Positions 26,551 to 36,351 of a stretch of 64,000 nucleotides of DNA are shown here, one piece after another. Position 1 is the stretch's first letter. Each line of letters opens with the position of its first letter. Below the pieces are notes generated by a model. It made no database searches, was not told the DNA's origin, and saw only the letters and a program-made list of their open reading frames with translations. The DNA comes from Bryobacterales bacterium (lineage in GTDB: Bacteria; Acidobacteriota; Terriglobia; Bryobacterales; Bryobacteraceae): NCBI GenBank assembly GCA_020852175.1, contig JADZBH010000002.1, forward strand, positions 1-64,000. Reading direction: 5' to 3'. Position numbers and translations under genes: made by a program.

Positions 26551-29500
26551 ATGTTTCGCTCGATCGTTCTCTCCCTGGCCTGCGTGGTTGTGTTGCACGC
26601 GCAAAGCTCCACCGGCACCTTGACGGGCATCGTGTCCGATCCTTCTCAAGCGCGCCTGGCAGGCGTCGCGATGAAGCTCAGCAACGAAGAGACCGGGGTC
26701 ACGCTCACGGCCAGAACCAGCAGAGACGGCGAGTACACCTTCCCGTTGCTGCCATCGGGCAGCTACCGTCTGGAAGCCGAACTGGGCGGCTTCCAGCGTA
26801 CGGCGCGCACGGGTATCGTGATGGAACTGGGCCGCACGCTCCGCATGGATCTGACGATGCAACTCGGGCAGGTAAGCGAATCGGTGGAGGTTACGGGCGC
26901 GGCGCCGCTGCTGGAATCCGAGACCGCGACAGTCGGCCAGTTCATCGAAAATAAGACCATCGCCGATATGCCGCTGAACGGCCGCCGCGTGGGCGACCTG
27001 CTGGGCCTGATGGGCAACGGCGTCTATATCCAGGGCGACGTCATTCGCCCGCGCGTCTCGATTGGCGGCGGGCGCGCCGACCAGCAGCAGTGGCTGCTCG
27101 ACGGGGTCAACTCCTCGAACATCGCGCTTGAAGTGCCGCAGGCGCTCTTCAACCCGCCGGTCGAGGCCGTGCAGGAGATCCGGATCCAGCAAAGCGCGTA
27201 TTCGGCCGAGTTCGGCAATTCGTCGTCGGGCGTCATCACCATGACCACGCGCTCGGGAACGAACAAATACTCCGGCCTGCTCTACGAGAACATTCGGAAC
27301 GACAAGCTCGACGCTCGCAACTTTTTCGCCAACAGCCGTCCGCCGCTGCGCTGGAACGTCTTCGGCGGCGCGCTCGGCGGCCCCGTGATCAAGAACCGCA
27401 CCTTTTTCTTCAGCCATATCGAGTTCCAGCGCCAGCGCGTGGGCGCCGTGCGCAATCTCACCGTACCCACCGATCTGCAACGCGCGGGCAACTTCTCGCA
27501 AACCACCACGGCGGCGGGCGTGTTGACGCCGGTTTTCGACCCGGCCACCTACAACACGGCCACGCGCGCGCGTACGCCTTTTGCCGGCAACATCATTCCC
27601 ACCTCGCGGTTCGATCCGGTTGGCGCCAAGCTCGTCTCCTATTTCCCCATGCCTACCAACCCGCCGGTTAACCTTGCCGGCGCGCAAAATTTCAACCGCA
27701 ATGCCGTCACGGGTCTTAATATCACCACCTGGACCTCCAAGGTTGACCACATATTCAACGACCGTGACCGCCTCAGCGTACGCTATGTGCTGCACGGCTT
27801 CCCCACCTACGTCACGCCCGCCTACGATGAGCCTGCCGCCGACCCCAACGCGAGTAACTCCGAGCGCCGGGCCCACTCGCTGCTCATCAACGAAACGCAC
27901 AGCTTCTCGGCCACCATCCTGAACGACTTCCGCTTCAACTGGCAACCGCGTTCGTTCCACCCCACCACGCTTTCCATCGATCAGGGCTGGCCCGCCAAGC
28001 TCGGATTGAAGGGCGTGTCCGACCGCGCCTTTCCGCGCGTCAACGTCGCCTCCTACACCCCGCTTGGCTCCACGTCGCAAGAACGCGTGCAAGTGCCGAT
28101 TCACGACACGCACATCGTCGACGCCCTGTCGATTTTCCGGAAGGCGCACTCGCTCAAACTGGGCGGCGAAATCCGGCTGGCTCGTAACGTGGACGACTTG
28201 AATTCGTTCATGTCCGGCCAGTTCACCTTCGCCATTCAACCCACCTCGAATCCCGTGGCGCCTGCCAACACGGGTAACGCGATGGCCAGTCTCTTCCTTG
28301 GTTTCCCGAACTCGGCCAACGTTCTCGACTCGGATCTTCTCGACAGGCGCGCGAAGTATTTCGCCCTGTTCCTGCAGGATGACTGGAAGCTGACGCAAAC
28401 CCTCACGCTCAACCTGGGCGTGCGCTGGGAGGCGCATACGCCGAAGTTCGATGCCAACAACCGCATGAACGGTTTCAACGCGGCAACGATGAACCCGGTG
28501 AGCGGTACGCCTGGCGTGGTTACCTTCGCCGGGCGCGACGGCCTGGGCAGCCAGCTTTACAACGGCGACTGGAACAACATCATGCCGCGCATCGGCATCG
28601 CCTGGAAACCGAAGGGCCTCACCGGAACGGTGATCCGCACGGGAGCGGGCATCTTCTACCAGGTGCCGCTACCGGGGTCGAACAACAACAGCGCCGGCTT
28701 CGCGGCTCAGGCCGACTACTCGACGCCGGACAACGGCATCACGGCGCCTTTTTACCTGCGCGACGGGTTCCCAGGCGGCTTGACGAGCCCGCAGTTGGGA
28801 CCCGGCTTCGGCGCCGTGCGCGTGGGCCAACCGGCGGCGCTTTCGTTCGACTTCGTCGAGCAGGAACGGCGTCTTGGCTACACCATGCAGTGGAACTTCT
28901 CCGTCCAGCAGGACATCGGCCGCAACTCGATTGTCGAGGTGAGCTATCTCGGCACGGTAGGTCACAAGCTGAGCGGTCCGAACACGAACATCAACCAGGT
29001 GCGTCCGGAACTGATGGGTCCTGGCAATGCGCAGTCGCGGCGTCCCTTTCCGCAATTCGGCAATGTCAGCAGCGTCGCGCCCATGTGGGGCAACTCCTCC
29101 TACCATGGCGTGAATTTCAAGTACGAAAAGCGGTTCTCGGATGGCTTGAACCTGCTCGCCAACTACACCTTTTCGAAATTCATCGACGACGTGCCGGCGG
29201 CACAGGAGATCGGCGCCACGCCGGGTATCCAAAGCTACTATGACCGGCGCGCGGAAAAGGCGCTGTCGGGCAACGACGTACGCAACCGCTTCGCCTTCAG
29301 CAGCGTGTATGAACTGCCGTGGGGCAAGGGCCGGAAGTTCCTGAGCCAGGGACCGGCGGCGCTGGTTCTGGGCGGCTGGAACATTGGGGCGATTCTCACG
29401 CTGCAACAGGGCAGTCCGTTTGGACTCACCACGCAAGTGAACACGCTGAACGCCTTCTCCGGCGGCCAACGTGTGAACATCCTGCGCAATCCCACACTGC

Positions 29501-29811
29501 CAACGGGCGAACGCACGGTGCAGCGCTACTTCGACACCACGGCCGTCGAGGCTCCGCCGCAGTTCGCCTTCGGCAATGCCAACCGCTCAATTCTCACCGG
29601 TCCGGGACTGGCCAACCTGAACCTCTCCCTGCTGAAGAACTTCAAGTTCGGCGAGACCTGGAATCTGCGCGTCAGCATGGAGGCTTTCAATGCCTTCAAC
29701 CACACCAACTTCCAGGAACCAGGCACGGCTTTGGGAGCGCCGAACTTCGGCGTGGTCGGCTCGTCACTGAGTGCACGCTCGATGCAGTTGGGCTTGAAGC
29801 TGACATTCTGA
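26551..29811 (+). CDS. Oar-like TonB-dependent receptor, no linked enzyme
   Basis: A 1,086-residue receptor. Signal peptide MFRSIVLSLACVVVLHAQ, carboxypeptidase-regulatory-like domain (about 22-100; SSTGTLTGIVSDPSQARLAG), plug (about 110-235; MPLNGRRVGDLLGLMG, SGVITMTTRSGTN) and a barrel ending LGLKLTF. It has its own promoter and a 191-bp gap before the next receptor gene, so it is probably transcribed alone. It differs clearly from the other three receptors here. With no enzyme coupled to it, the ligand cannot be guessed; it may serve the adjacent esterase/sulfatase genes or a distant locus. Confidence 0.92.
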   Translation: MFRSIVLSLACVVVLHAQSSTGTLTGIVSDPSQARLAGVAMKLSNEETGVTLTARTSRDGEYTFPLLPSGSYRLEAELGGFQRTARTGIVMELGRTLRMDLTMQLGQVSESVEVTGAAPLLESETATVGQFIENKTIADMPLNGRRVGDLLGLMGNGVYIQGDVIRPRVSIGGGRADQQQWLLDGVNSSNIALEVPQALFNPPVEAVQEIRIQQSAYSAEFGNSSSGVITMTTRSGTNKYSGLLYENIRNDKLDARNFFANSRPPLRWNVFGGALGGPVIKNRTFFFSHIEFQRQRVGAVRNLTVPTDLQRAGNFSQTTTAAGVLTPVFDPATYNTATRARTPFAGNIIPTSRFDPVGAKLVSYFPMPTNPPVNLAGAQNFNRNAVTGLNITTWTSKVDHIFNDRDRLSVRYVLHGFPTYVTPAYDEPAADPNASNSERRAHSLLINETHSFSATILNDFRFNWQPRSFHPTTLSIDQGWPAKLGLKGVSDRAFPRVNVASYTPLGSTSQERVQVPIHDTHIVDALSIFRKAHSLKLGGEIRLARNVDDLNSFMSGQFTFAIQPTSNPVAPANTGNAMASLFLGFPNSANVLDSDLLDRRAKYFALFLQDDWKLTQTLTLNLGVRWEAHTPKFDANNRMNGFNAATMNPVSGTPGVVTFAGRDGLGSQLYNGDWNNIMPRIGIAWKPKGLTGTVIRTGAGIFYQVPLPGSNNNSAGFAAQADYSTPDNGITAPFYLRDGFPGGLTSPQLGPGFGAVRVGQPAALSFDFVEQERRLGYTMQWNFSVQQDIGRNSIVEVSYLGTVGHKLSGPNTNINQVRPELMGPGNAQSRRPFPQFGNVSSVAPMWGNSSYHGVNFKYEKRFSDGLNLLANYTFSKFIDDVPAAQEIGATPGIQSYYDRRAEKALSGNDVRNRFAFSSVYELPWGKGRKFLSQGPAALVLGGWNIGAILTLQQGSPFGLTTQVNTLNAFSGGQRVNILRNPTLPTGERTVQRYFDTTAVEAPPQFAFGNANRSILTGPGLANLNLSLLKNFKFGETWNLRVSMEAFNAFNHTNFQEPGTALGAPNFGVVGSSLSARSMQLGLKLTF

Positions 29812-29835
29812 AGTCCGGCGCTTTCACTCGCTTCC

Positions 29836-29850
29836 AGCGTGGACCACGCT
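29836..29850. repeat. 15-bp palindrome after a receptor gene
   Basis: AGCGTGGACCACGCT is perfectly symmetric around one base, 25 bp past the stop of the receptor gene. As RNA it would form only a 5-bp stem with a 5-nt loop and no U-tract follows, so a terminator role is weak and a protein site is possible. Confidence 0.35.
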
Positions 29851-29917
29851 ATAGCTGCGCCCTGATGCATCCGTCACCAGCGGCCCTCATGTGTGCAGGA
29901 CATTCCTGCGATTTTCC

Positions 29918-29946
29918 TTGACAGCACCTATCGTCTGATGTATTAA
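29918..29946 (+). promoter_or_regulatory. Promoter of the TonB receptor at 30003
   Basis: TTGACA (29918-29923) is separated by 17 bp from TATTAA (29941-29946). The predicted start is near 29953, giving a leader of about 50 nt that contains the palindrome at 29970-29986 and a GAGAGGTG ribosome site. Confidence 0.65.
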
Positions 29947-29969
29947 ACCACTGTCAAATCGGTCACACT

Positions 29970-29986
29970 TGTTCACGATGTGAACA
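29970..29986. promoter_or_regulatory. 17-bp palindromic operator candidate in the leader of a receptor gene
   Basis: TGTTCACGATGTGAACA has two perfect 7-bp arms around GAT. It sits about 20-35 bp downstream of the predicted start and just ahead of the ribosome site, a position suited to a roadblock repressor (LacI- or GntR-type). No regulator gene is adjacent. As RNA it could also form a short hairpin near the ribosome site. Confidence 0.55.
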
Positions 29987-30002
29987 GTCGAGAGGTGCTG
30001 AG

Positions 30003-33000
30003 ATGAAGAAGGCTGTCTTGCTCCTCGCCTGTGCACTCTCCCCGCTCACGCAAGCACAGACGATCACCAGTTCCATTGTCGGTTCGGTTACCGACCCCAG
30101 CGGAGCCGCCGTTGCCGGTGCGACCGTCACGCTGACTCACAGATCGACCGGCGCGGAGCGTCAAACCACGACGGGCAACCGCGGCGATTTTGTATTTACA
30201 AGCCTCCAGATCGGCGCGTACAACGTCGCCGTGGGGGCCAACGGATTCAAGCGGTTGGAAAAGCAGGGAATTCCTCTCTCCTCGCAGGAAACTTTGGCGC
30301 TGGGCGCGTTGGTCATTGAAGTCGGCGCCGTCACCGAGAGCGTAACAGTAACATCGCAGGGCATTGCGGTGCAGACCGCGAGTTCCGAGCGCGCGGGCAC
30401 CATAACGGGCAGCCAGGTCGAAAATCTAATGATCAAGGGGCGCAACGCGATGTCGCTGCTCCAATTGCTGCCCGGAGTGGTGGACATGCAGAACCGCGAG
30501 GAGAAGATCGACCGGAACTTCGACGTGTACGTCCAGGGGAGCCGGCGGGCCGACAACTCCGTGACCATCGACGGCATGATCGTGAATGGGTATGGAAACA
30601 ATTTCAACACCATCACGATGCTCGGCCAGGATGCCATCGCCGAGGTTCGTGTCCTGCTGGCAAACTACCAGGCTGAGTACGGACGTGCCGCCGGGGCCAC
30701 GGTAAACCTGATCAGCAAGTCTGGAACGAAAGAATTTCACGGCCTGGGGTCTTTTTTCCGGCGGCATGAACAGTTCAACGCGAATAACTTCTTCAATAAC
30801 AGGCTCGGACAGCCGAAGCCGCGGTATCGCTATAAGACATGGACTTACAACGTCGGAGGTCCCATCTCCTTCGGCTCCTTCAACCGAAACAAGGACAGGT
30901 TATTCTTTTTCTGGTCGCAGGAGTTCTGGCCGCTGCGCGTACCGACTCCCATCCGGCAGCTCACCGTGCCTACGGCGCTCGAACGCTCTGGAGATTACTC
31001 GGAATCACTCGACGTCAATAACCGCCTGATTGTCATCACGGATCCCGCGGCACGCACGCCTTTCCCCGGCAACCGCATTCCGAGGAACAGGCTTGACCCA
31101 AGCGGTCAGGCGCTGCTGAACCTGCTGCCCCTTCCAAACTTCCCGAACCGCGCCCTGTCCGGCGGAAATTACAACCACGTCTACCAGAGCGAAACCAATA
31201 TCTCCACCCGCATGGAGAACCTCCGGCTCGACTATAACCTAAGCTCCAAACACACCCTCTCGGGTTCCATCGTCTCCTTTGTTGACCAGCAGTCGGGATA
31301 CTCGAATGTTCCCACGGCGGATAACAATACCTGGGACCAGATGTACAGGACTTACCGTCTTCACGGCCAGGCATATGTTCTTCGCCATACAGGCGTGATT
31401 ACTCCTACGTTAGTCAGCGAAACCAGTTTCGGTTTCACCCGGCGGCCCGAGGCCAATTCGGTCAGCGATGAGGAATTGCGAAAGAATCAGCGGTCAGCGA
31501 TCGGCTATACGGCGGGGCAACTGGATCCTGCCAGCAATCCTCTTGACCTGACGCCGGCCGCGACCTTTGGCGGTGTACCGAATGCCGCCAGCCTTGACGG
31601 CACGCAGAGGTATAAGTTCATTCAGGCGCTGAACTCATTCGCGCTTACAAGCAACGTGAGCAAGATCATGGGCGGACATACCCTGAAATTCGGGATTAAC
31701 CTGGAACGCCACGCCTACGGTACGGCCACCACCGCGATCACCGGGACGTTCAGCTTCGCCCGCGACGTCAACAATCCAATTGAGACCGGTTACGCCTACT
31801 CGAATGCAGCCCTCGGCATCTACAACAACTACACGGAGACCTTTCCCAATCTGAAAAGACGGGAACGGCAGTACACGAACGAGTGGTTTGTGCAGGATAA
31901 CTGGAAGGCAACTCGCAGGCTGACCATCGACCTCGGCGTACGTTTCCACCACTTCGTGCCTATCTTCCGGCCGGACGATCTTGCTTCGGCGTTCGTGCCC
32001 GCTCTCTACAACCCATCCCGAGCCGTGCGTCTGGTATCGCCGGCGCTGGAAGGCGGACGGCGCATTGGCATCGACCCCGCCACGGGCCGCACCTTCCTCG
32101 CCGCCCAAATCGGCGCGATCGTGCCCGGCAGCGGCGACATCACCAGCGGCATCGTGCTCGCCGGCAGGAACGGAACGCCGCGCGGTTTCGTCGATGGTTT
32201 CGGAATCAACATCGGGCCGCGCCTCGGCTTCGCCTACGACGTCTTCGGCGACGGCCGAACGGCCATCCGCGGCGGTTTCGGACTGTTCTACACACGCCCC
32301 AACTTCGTCAACAACCCCGGCACGCAAATCCCCTTTGTCGAGCGCCCGATGCTTTACTACGGCACGCTATCCACCCTCACCAGCACCTCGGGCGTCGTTT
32401 TCCCGGGCAGCATGACCGGAATCGACGCCGGGGCGAAAACGCCTCGGACCATGAACTTCAGCTTGTCGGTCCAGCGCAACGTGGGAGCCGGTGTAGTGGT
32501 GGATGCCGGTTACGTCGGCTCGCTCGGACGAAATCTGATGTGGACCAGCCTGGTGAATGCCATCCCACTGGGAACGAACTTCGATCCGGCCTTCACCGAT
32601 CCAACCCGGCCCGGCAACGTCCTGCCGCAGGCTTTCCTGCGTTCGATCAAGGGCTTCACCGATATCAATATCAAGGAAGCGGCCGCGTCATCGAACTACC
32701 ATTCGCTGCAGATCACCGCGCGACGGCGCTTTATCGCCGGGTTCCAGTTTGGCGTTGCCTGGACGTGGTCGAAGGCTCTGGACTACATCGACTCAGATGC
32801 GGACGTAATTTCTCCACTGGTCGCGCGGCGGGTCTGGCACTATGGACTCGCCGGGTTCGATCGCACGCACGTCCTGAAGCTGGATTGGCTTTGGAACGTG
32901 CCCAAAGCCCCGGTGAGCCATCGCGCCCTGCGCTACGTCTTGCACGACTGGCAATTATCGGGCATCACCAGTTTCGTCAGCGGCGCTCCCCTGCCGGTCA

Positions 33001-33419
33001 ACTTCACCACGACCACGGTAATGGACATCACGGGCACGGCTTCGCTGTCGCCTCGCATCGACGTGACCGGCAACCCGGTTCTACCGAAGAGCGAGCGGAG
33101 TTTCAGCCGCAACTTCCGCACCGATGTGTTTGGCCTTCCCGCTCGCGGAACCGTCGGCACCGCGGCCAAGTCCATCATTCGCGGTCCGGGAATGAATAAT
33201 TGGGACATCGCTCTGTTCAAGGATTTCCCCATCCGCGAGCGGATGCGCTTTCAGTACCGTTGGGAGGTCTATAACGCGTTCAACCATACCCAGTTTGCCT
33301 CGCTGGACACCTCCGCCCGCTTCGATCCGCAAGGCCGGCAGGTGAACGCACGGCTGGCAGAGTTTGTTTCCTCGCGCGCCCCACGAGTGATGCAGATGGC
33401 GCTGCGATTTTATTTTTGA
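30003..33419 (+). CDS. Oar-like TonB-dependent receptor upstream of an esterase gene
   Basis: A 1,138-residue receptor with signal peptide MKKAVLLLACALSPLTQAQ. It has a carboxypeptidase-regulatory-like domain (about 20-100; SSIVGSVTDPSGAAVAGATV), plug (about 110-240; MIKGRNAMSLLQLLPGVVD, GATVNLISKSGTK) and a barrel ending MALRFYF. It carries its own promoter and a palindrome in its leader. The Fes/CE1-like esterase follows after 60 bp with a strong ribosome site, so the two are probably co-transcribed, with the sulfatase possibly also. That points to import of an esterified and perhaps sulfated compound; this is inference. Confidence 0.92.
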   Translation: MKKAVLLLACALSPLTQAQTITSSIVGSVTDPSGAAVAGATVTLTHRSTGAERQTTTGNRGDFVFTSLQIGAYNVAVGANGFKRLEKQGIPLSSQETLALGALVIEVGAVTESVTVTSQGIAVQTASSERAGTITGSQVENLMIKGRNAMSLLQLLPGVVDMQNREEKIDRNFDVYVQGSRRADNSVTIDGMIVNGYGNNFNTITMLGQDAIAEVRVLLANYQAEYGRAAGATVNLISKSGTKEFHGLGSFFRRHEQFNANNFFNNRLGQPKPRYRYKTWTYNVGGPISFGSFNRNKDRLFFFWSQEFWPLRVPTPIRQLTVPTALERSGDYSESLDVNNRLIVITDPAARTPFPGNRIPRNRLDPSGQALLNLLPLPNFPNRALSGGNYNHVYQSETNISTRMENLRLDYNLSSKHTLSGSIVSFVDQQSGYSNVPTADNNTWDQMYRTYRLHGQAYVLRHTGVITPTLVSETSFGFTRRPEANSVSDEELRKNQRSAIGYTAGQLDPASNPLDLTPAATFGGVPNAASLDGTQRYKFIQALNSFALTSNVSKIMGGHTLKFGINLERHAYGTATTAITGTFSFARDVNNPIETGYAYSNAALGIYNNYTETFPNLKRRERQYTNEWFVQDNWKATRRLTIDLGVRFHHFVPIFRPDDLASAFVPALYNPSRAVRLVSPALEGGRRIGIDPATGRTFLAAQIGAIVPGSGDITSGIVLAGRNGTPRGFVDGFGINIGPRLGFAYDVFGDGRTAIRGGFGLFYTRPNFVNNPGTQIPFVERPMLYYGTLSTLTSTSGVVFPGSMTGIDAGAKTPRTMNFSLSVQRNVGAGVVVDAGYVGSLGRNLMWTSLVNAIPLGTNFDPAFTDPTRPGNVLPQAFLRSIKGFTDINIKEAAASSNYHSLQITARRRFIAGFQFGVAWTWSKALDYIDSDADVISPLVARRVWHYGLAGFDRTHVLKLDWLWNVPKAPVSHRALRYVLHDWQLSGITSFVSGAPLPVNFTTTTVMDITGTASLSPRIDVTGNPVLPKSERSFSRNFRTDVFGLPARGTVGTAAKSIIRGPGMNNWDIALFKDFPIRERMRFQYRWEVYNAFNHTQFASLDTSARFDPQGRQVNARLAEFVSSRAPRVMQMALRFYF

Positions 33420-33479
33420 AGGGCCATGTAACTGGCAAGGGGCGGCTCCAACCGTGCCGCTCCATTGAGGAGGACGTCA

Positions 33480-34760
33480 ATGAAGCATGCAGCCATGACG
33501 CTGTTGCTGTGTATCATTCCCGCGAGTGCGCAAGAGAATTCCTTGGAAACACTCATCGGCGCGGCGCGACAGCAGTCGCCGGCTCTCAAGGAGTTGCTGC
33601 CTGCCAGCATCCACGCGCTCAAGGAACGGGGCGGCGCCGCCGTCTGGGGCCAGGAGTTCCTGTTTGCCATCGACATGGAGGCCACGCCCACCATCTCCAT
33701 TGACCGGCAGGCTCCGCTTCCCATGACGCGCGTTCCCGGCTCCAATCTCTGGTACCGTCTGATGCGTCTTCGCGCCGGCGTGACGCATTCCTACGAGTTC
33801 TTCTCCGACGGCAAATCGATGAGCTTGATGTACTCCTACGACGTCGCCGGTTACAACCTGGATTCGTATCCGCGCGCCGGAGTGCCTCGCGGAACCATGT
33901 CCGGGAAGAAAACCATGACCAGCAAGATCTATCCGGGCATGACGGCGAACCATTGGGTGTATGCATCGCCTGGCGTCGATCCCTCGAAGCCTTCGCCCGT
34001 GATGATCTGGCAGGATGGCGAGTCCATGACCGGCGCCAAGGATCTGGTGCGCATGCGGCTGGCGATTGTCGTGGACAACCTGGTTCATCAGAAACTGATT
34101 CCGCCCATGATCCATGTGCTCACCGCGCCGGGCGCCGGACCGGCAGGACCCGACGGCAAAGGAACACCCATGCGAAGCGTGCAGTACTCCACGGTGTCGG
34201 ACCGCTATGGACGGTATCTGCTGGAGGAGATCCTGCCTGAGGTGGCCAAGACCTACAAGCTGAGGCAGGATGGGTATTCGCGGGGAATTGGCGGCCTCTC
34301 CGGCGGCGGGATCGCCGCGTTCAACACCGCCTGGCACTTCCCGGACCAGTTCAGCCGCGTCTACTCCCACGTCGGCGCCTTCGTGGCTTCTTCGCGGATT
34401 CAGTCGCAAAGCGGCGAGGGCGGCCATCTCTATCCCGTCAAGGTTCGTAAGGAGCCTCGGAAGAACCTGCGCGTCTGGCTTTCCAGCGGGACCTACGACT
34501 ATGAGAACGAGGCGGGAAGTTTCGCGCTACAGAATATTCAACTGGCGAATTCGCTGAAGTTGAGCGGCTATGATTTCCACTTCCGGTTCGGTGAAGCGAT
34601 GCACAGCGGCGGACAGCCATCGCTGGATCTACCCGAAATCCTGCCCTGGCTCTGGCGCGGCTACGACACGGCGAAGACCAGCCAGGTGTACGAAATGGAA
34701 GAGGCCGAGAAGGGCAAGCCCGTGTTCCGAGTGCAAGTGGTGAATCGCGAATCGTGGTGA
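33480..34760 (+). CDS. Secreted Fes/CE1-like esterase
   Basis: A 426-residue protein with start MKHAAMTLLLCIIPASAQ after a GAGGAGG ribosome site. The N-terminal half (about 45-130) resembles the early-set Ig/CBM48-like domain in enterochelin esterases and CE1 enzymes (FAIDMEATPTISI, WYRLMRLRAGVTHSYEFF). The alpha/beta-hydrolase domain (about 150-400) has a nucleophile elbow GGLSGGGIAAF and a likely C-terminal His in AMHSGGQPS, with an acid residue probably in SSGTYDYENE. Family members cleave feruloyl or acetyl esters on xylan, or siderophore ester bonds. Following a TonB receptor, both carbohydrate and siderophore roles fit. It is periplasmic or exported. Confidence 0.82.
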   Translation: MKHAAMTLLLCIIPASAQENSLETLIGAARQQSPALKELLPASIHALKERGGAAVWGQEFLFAIDMEATPTISIDRQAPLPMTRVPGSNLWYRLMRLRAGVTHSYEFFSDGKSMSLMYSYDVAGYNLDSYPRAGVPRGTMSGKKTMTSKIYPGMTANHWVYASPGVDPSKPSPVMIWQDGESMTGAKDLVRMRLAIVVDNLVHQKLIPPMIHVLTAPGAGPAGPDGKGTPMRSVQYSTVSDRYGRYLLEEILPEVAKTYKLRQDGYSRGIGGLSGGGIAAFNTAWHFPDQFSRVYSHVGAFVASSRIQSQSGEGGHLYPVKVRKEPRKNLRVWLSSGTYDYENEAGSFALQNIQLANSLKLSGYDFHFRFGEAMHSGGQPSLDLPEILPWLWRGYDTAKTSQVYEMEEAEKGKPVFRVQVVNRESW

Positions 34761-34846
34761 ACGGCATCAGCGGGCCACGCAGCGCCCGGCGGATAGATCT
34801 GGCAAGGAAGGTTGATTGATAGACTGGGCGCAGCCATAGAAGAATC

Positions 34847-36274
34847 ATGGACCACACAATTCCGCATCTCAGCCGGCGTGGCTTTGTCGCCGGCGCAGCC
34901 GCTCAGGCTGTAAAGGGGCAGCCGCAAGCCTCCCGGAAGGCTCCCAATATTCTGTACATCATGACGGACCAGCAGCATGCCGGCATGATGAGTTGCACGG
35001 GCAACCGTTGGCTCAAGACCCCCGCCATGGACAGCCTTGCCAAGGCTGGCACGCGCTTCGAACTCGCGTATTCGTCCAATCCCGTCTGCATGCCGGCGCG
35101 CACCTCGATGATGACCGGCCGGTATCCGAGCCACTTCGGCATCCGCGGCAATCAAGGGCGCCCGATTCCGCCGGAAGAGCAGGCGCACGCGCTTGGCAAT
35201 CTCCTGCGCGGTTCAGGCTACCGCACGGTTTTCGGCGGCAAGACGCACTGGCCTTCCTCGATGACGCCGGAGTCAATTGGCTTTGAGTATCTGACGGCCG
35301 ATGAGCGCGATGAACTGGCCGACAAGTGTGCCGGATTTCTGCGTGAGCGTCATGAGAGCCCGTTCCTGCTGGTTGCTTCTTTCATCAACCCGCACGACAT
35401 CTGCTACATGGCGATTGACGCCTATACGCGGGCCGAGAACCTGCCCGCGATGTATCCGAAGAACCAGACCGAACGGAAATGCGTGGCCGCCGCCTCGGCT
35501 TTGCCGCCGGGCGTCTCCAGACAGGAGTTCTTCGCGAGCCATTGTCCCCCTTTGCCCCCGAACCATGGAGCCACCGAGGGCGAGCCGGGCGCTTACGGCC
35601 AGTATGGGAGTTTCCGAGGATGGGCTCGCCGGAACTGGTCCGCGGAGGACTGGAGGCTCCATCGCTGGGCTTACTGCCGGTTGACGGAGTCGGTGGATAG
35701 CCAGATCGGGCGGGTGCTGGAGGCACTGCGCGCGACAGGATTGGACCGGACGACTGTCGTGATTTTCTCCAGCGACCATGGCGACATGGACGCCTCTCAC
35801 GGCTTCGAGCACAAGAGCCTGCCGTATGAAGAATCCGCGCGCGTCCCGTTCATCGTCTCGTGGCCTGGCCATATCCCGGCCGGGGCTATCGACCGCCGGC
35901 ACCTTGTGTCTTCCTGCGTCGACTTGCTGCCTACGATCTGCGATTACGCGGGAGTCCAAGCCCCTAACGGACTGCCAGGACGGAGTATAAAACCTGTCGC
36001 GTCGGGCGGAACCGTGTCAGACTGGCGTCGCGAACTGGTCATCGAATGCAGCGGAGGCCGTTGCCTCCGCACACGCCGGTACAAGTACACGGTGTGGGAA
36101 GGCCCGGTGCCGCGCGAGATGCTGATCGACATGGAGAAGGACCCCGGCGAGATGACGAACCTCGCGGCAAAACCAGCCTTCGCCTCCGTACTGGCCGATC
36201 ACCGCCGGTTGCTGCGTCAGCATATCGAGTCGCGAGAGGACAACTACGGCCGCTCGCTTCTATCCACGGCATGA
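34847..36274 (+). CDS. Sulfatase (C-type, formylglycine-dependent)
   Basis: A 475-residue sulfatase of the alkaline-phosphatase superfamily. The N-terminus has a twin-arginine-like leader (SRRGFVAGAAAQA). Metal ligands begin in NILYIMTDQQ; the maturation motif C81-M-P-A-R85 within NPVCMPARTSMMTGRYPSH marks the Cys converted to formylglycine; SSDHGDM carries the distal Asp-His metal ligands; HKSLPYEE follows. It needs a formylglycine-generating enzyme, none of which is in this window. It lies 86 bp after the esterase on the same strand. The substrate, a sulfated sugar or organosulfate, is unknown. The second sulfatase at 51419-52771 is only distantly similar. Confidence 0.92.
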   Translation: MDHTIPHLSRRGFVAGAAAQAVKGQPQASRKAPNILYIMTDQQHAGMMSCTGNRWLKTPAMDSLAKAGTRFELAYSSNPVCMPARTSMMTGRYPSHFGIRGNQGRPIPPEEQAHALGNLLRGSGYRTVFGGKTHWPSSMTPESIGFEYLTADERDELADKCAGFLRERHESPFLLVASFINPHDICYMAIDAYTRAENLPAMYPKNQTERKCVAAASALPPGVSRQEFFASHCPPLPPNHGATEGEPGAYGQYGSFRGWARRNWSAEDWRLHRWAYCRLTESVDSQIGRVLEALRATGLDRTTVVIFSSDHGDMDASHGFEHKSLPYEESARVPFIVSWPGHIPAGAIDRRHLVSSCVDLLPTICDYAGVQAPNGLPGRSIKPVASGGTVSDWRRELVIECSGGRCLRTRRYKYTVWEGPVPREMLIDMEKDPGEMTNLAAKPAFASVLADHRRLLRQHIESREDNYGRSLLSTA

Positions 36275-36351
36275 TATGAGTGGGCGGCAACGGATGGCCC
36301 CTGGGGTTGAGCCCTGGATGTGGCTGAACGCATTGGCCGGCTCAGTGTAAG

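Noticed and set aside
26533-28437. A 634-codon open frame antisense to the receptor at 26551
   Set aside because: It mirrors a well-supported receptor gene and shows only Arg/Val/Gly-rich composition without recognisable domains.
29836-29850. Intrinsic terminator after the receptor gene at 26551
   Set aside because: The palindrome has a one-base centre and no following T-tract, so it does not meet terminator criteria.
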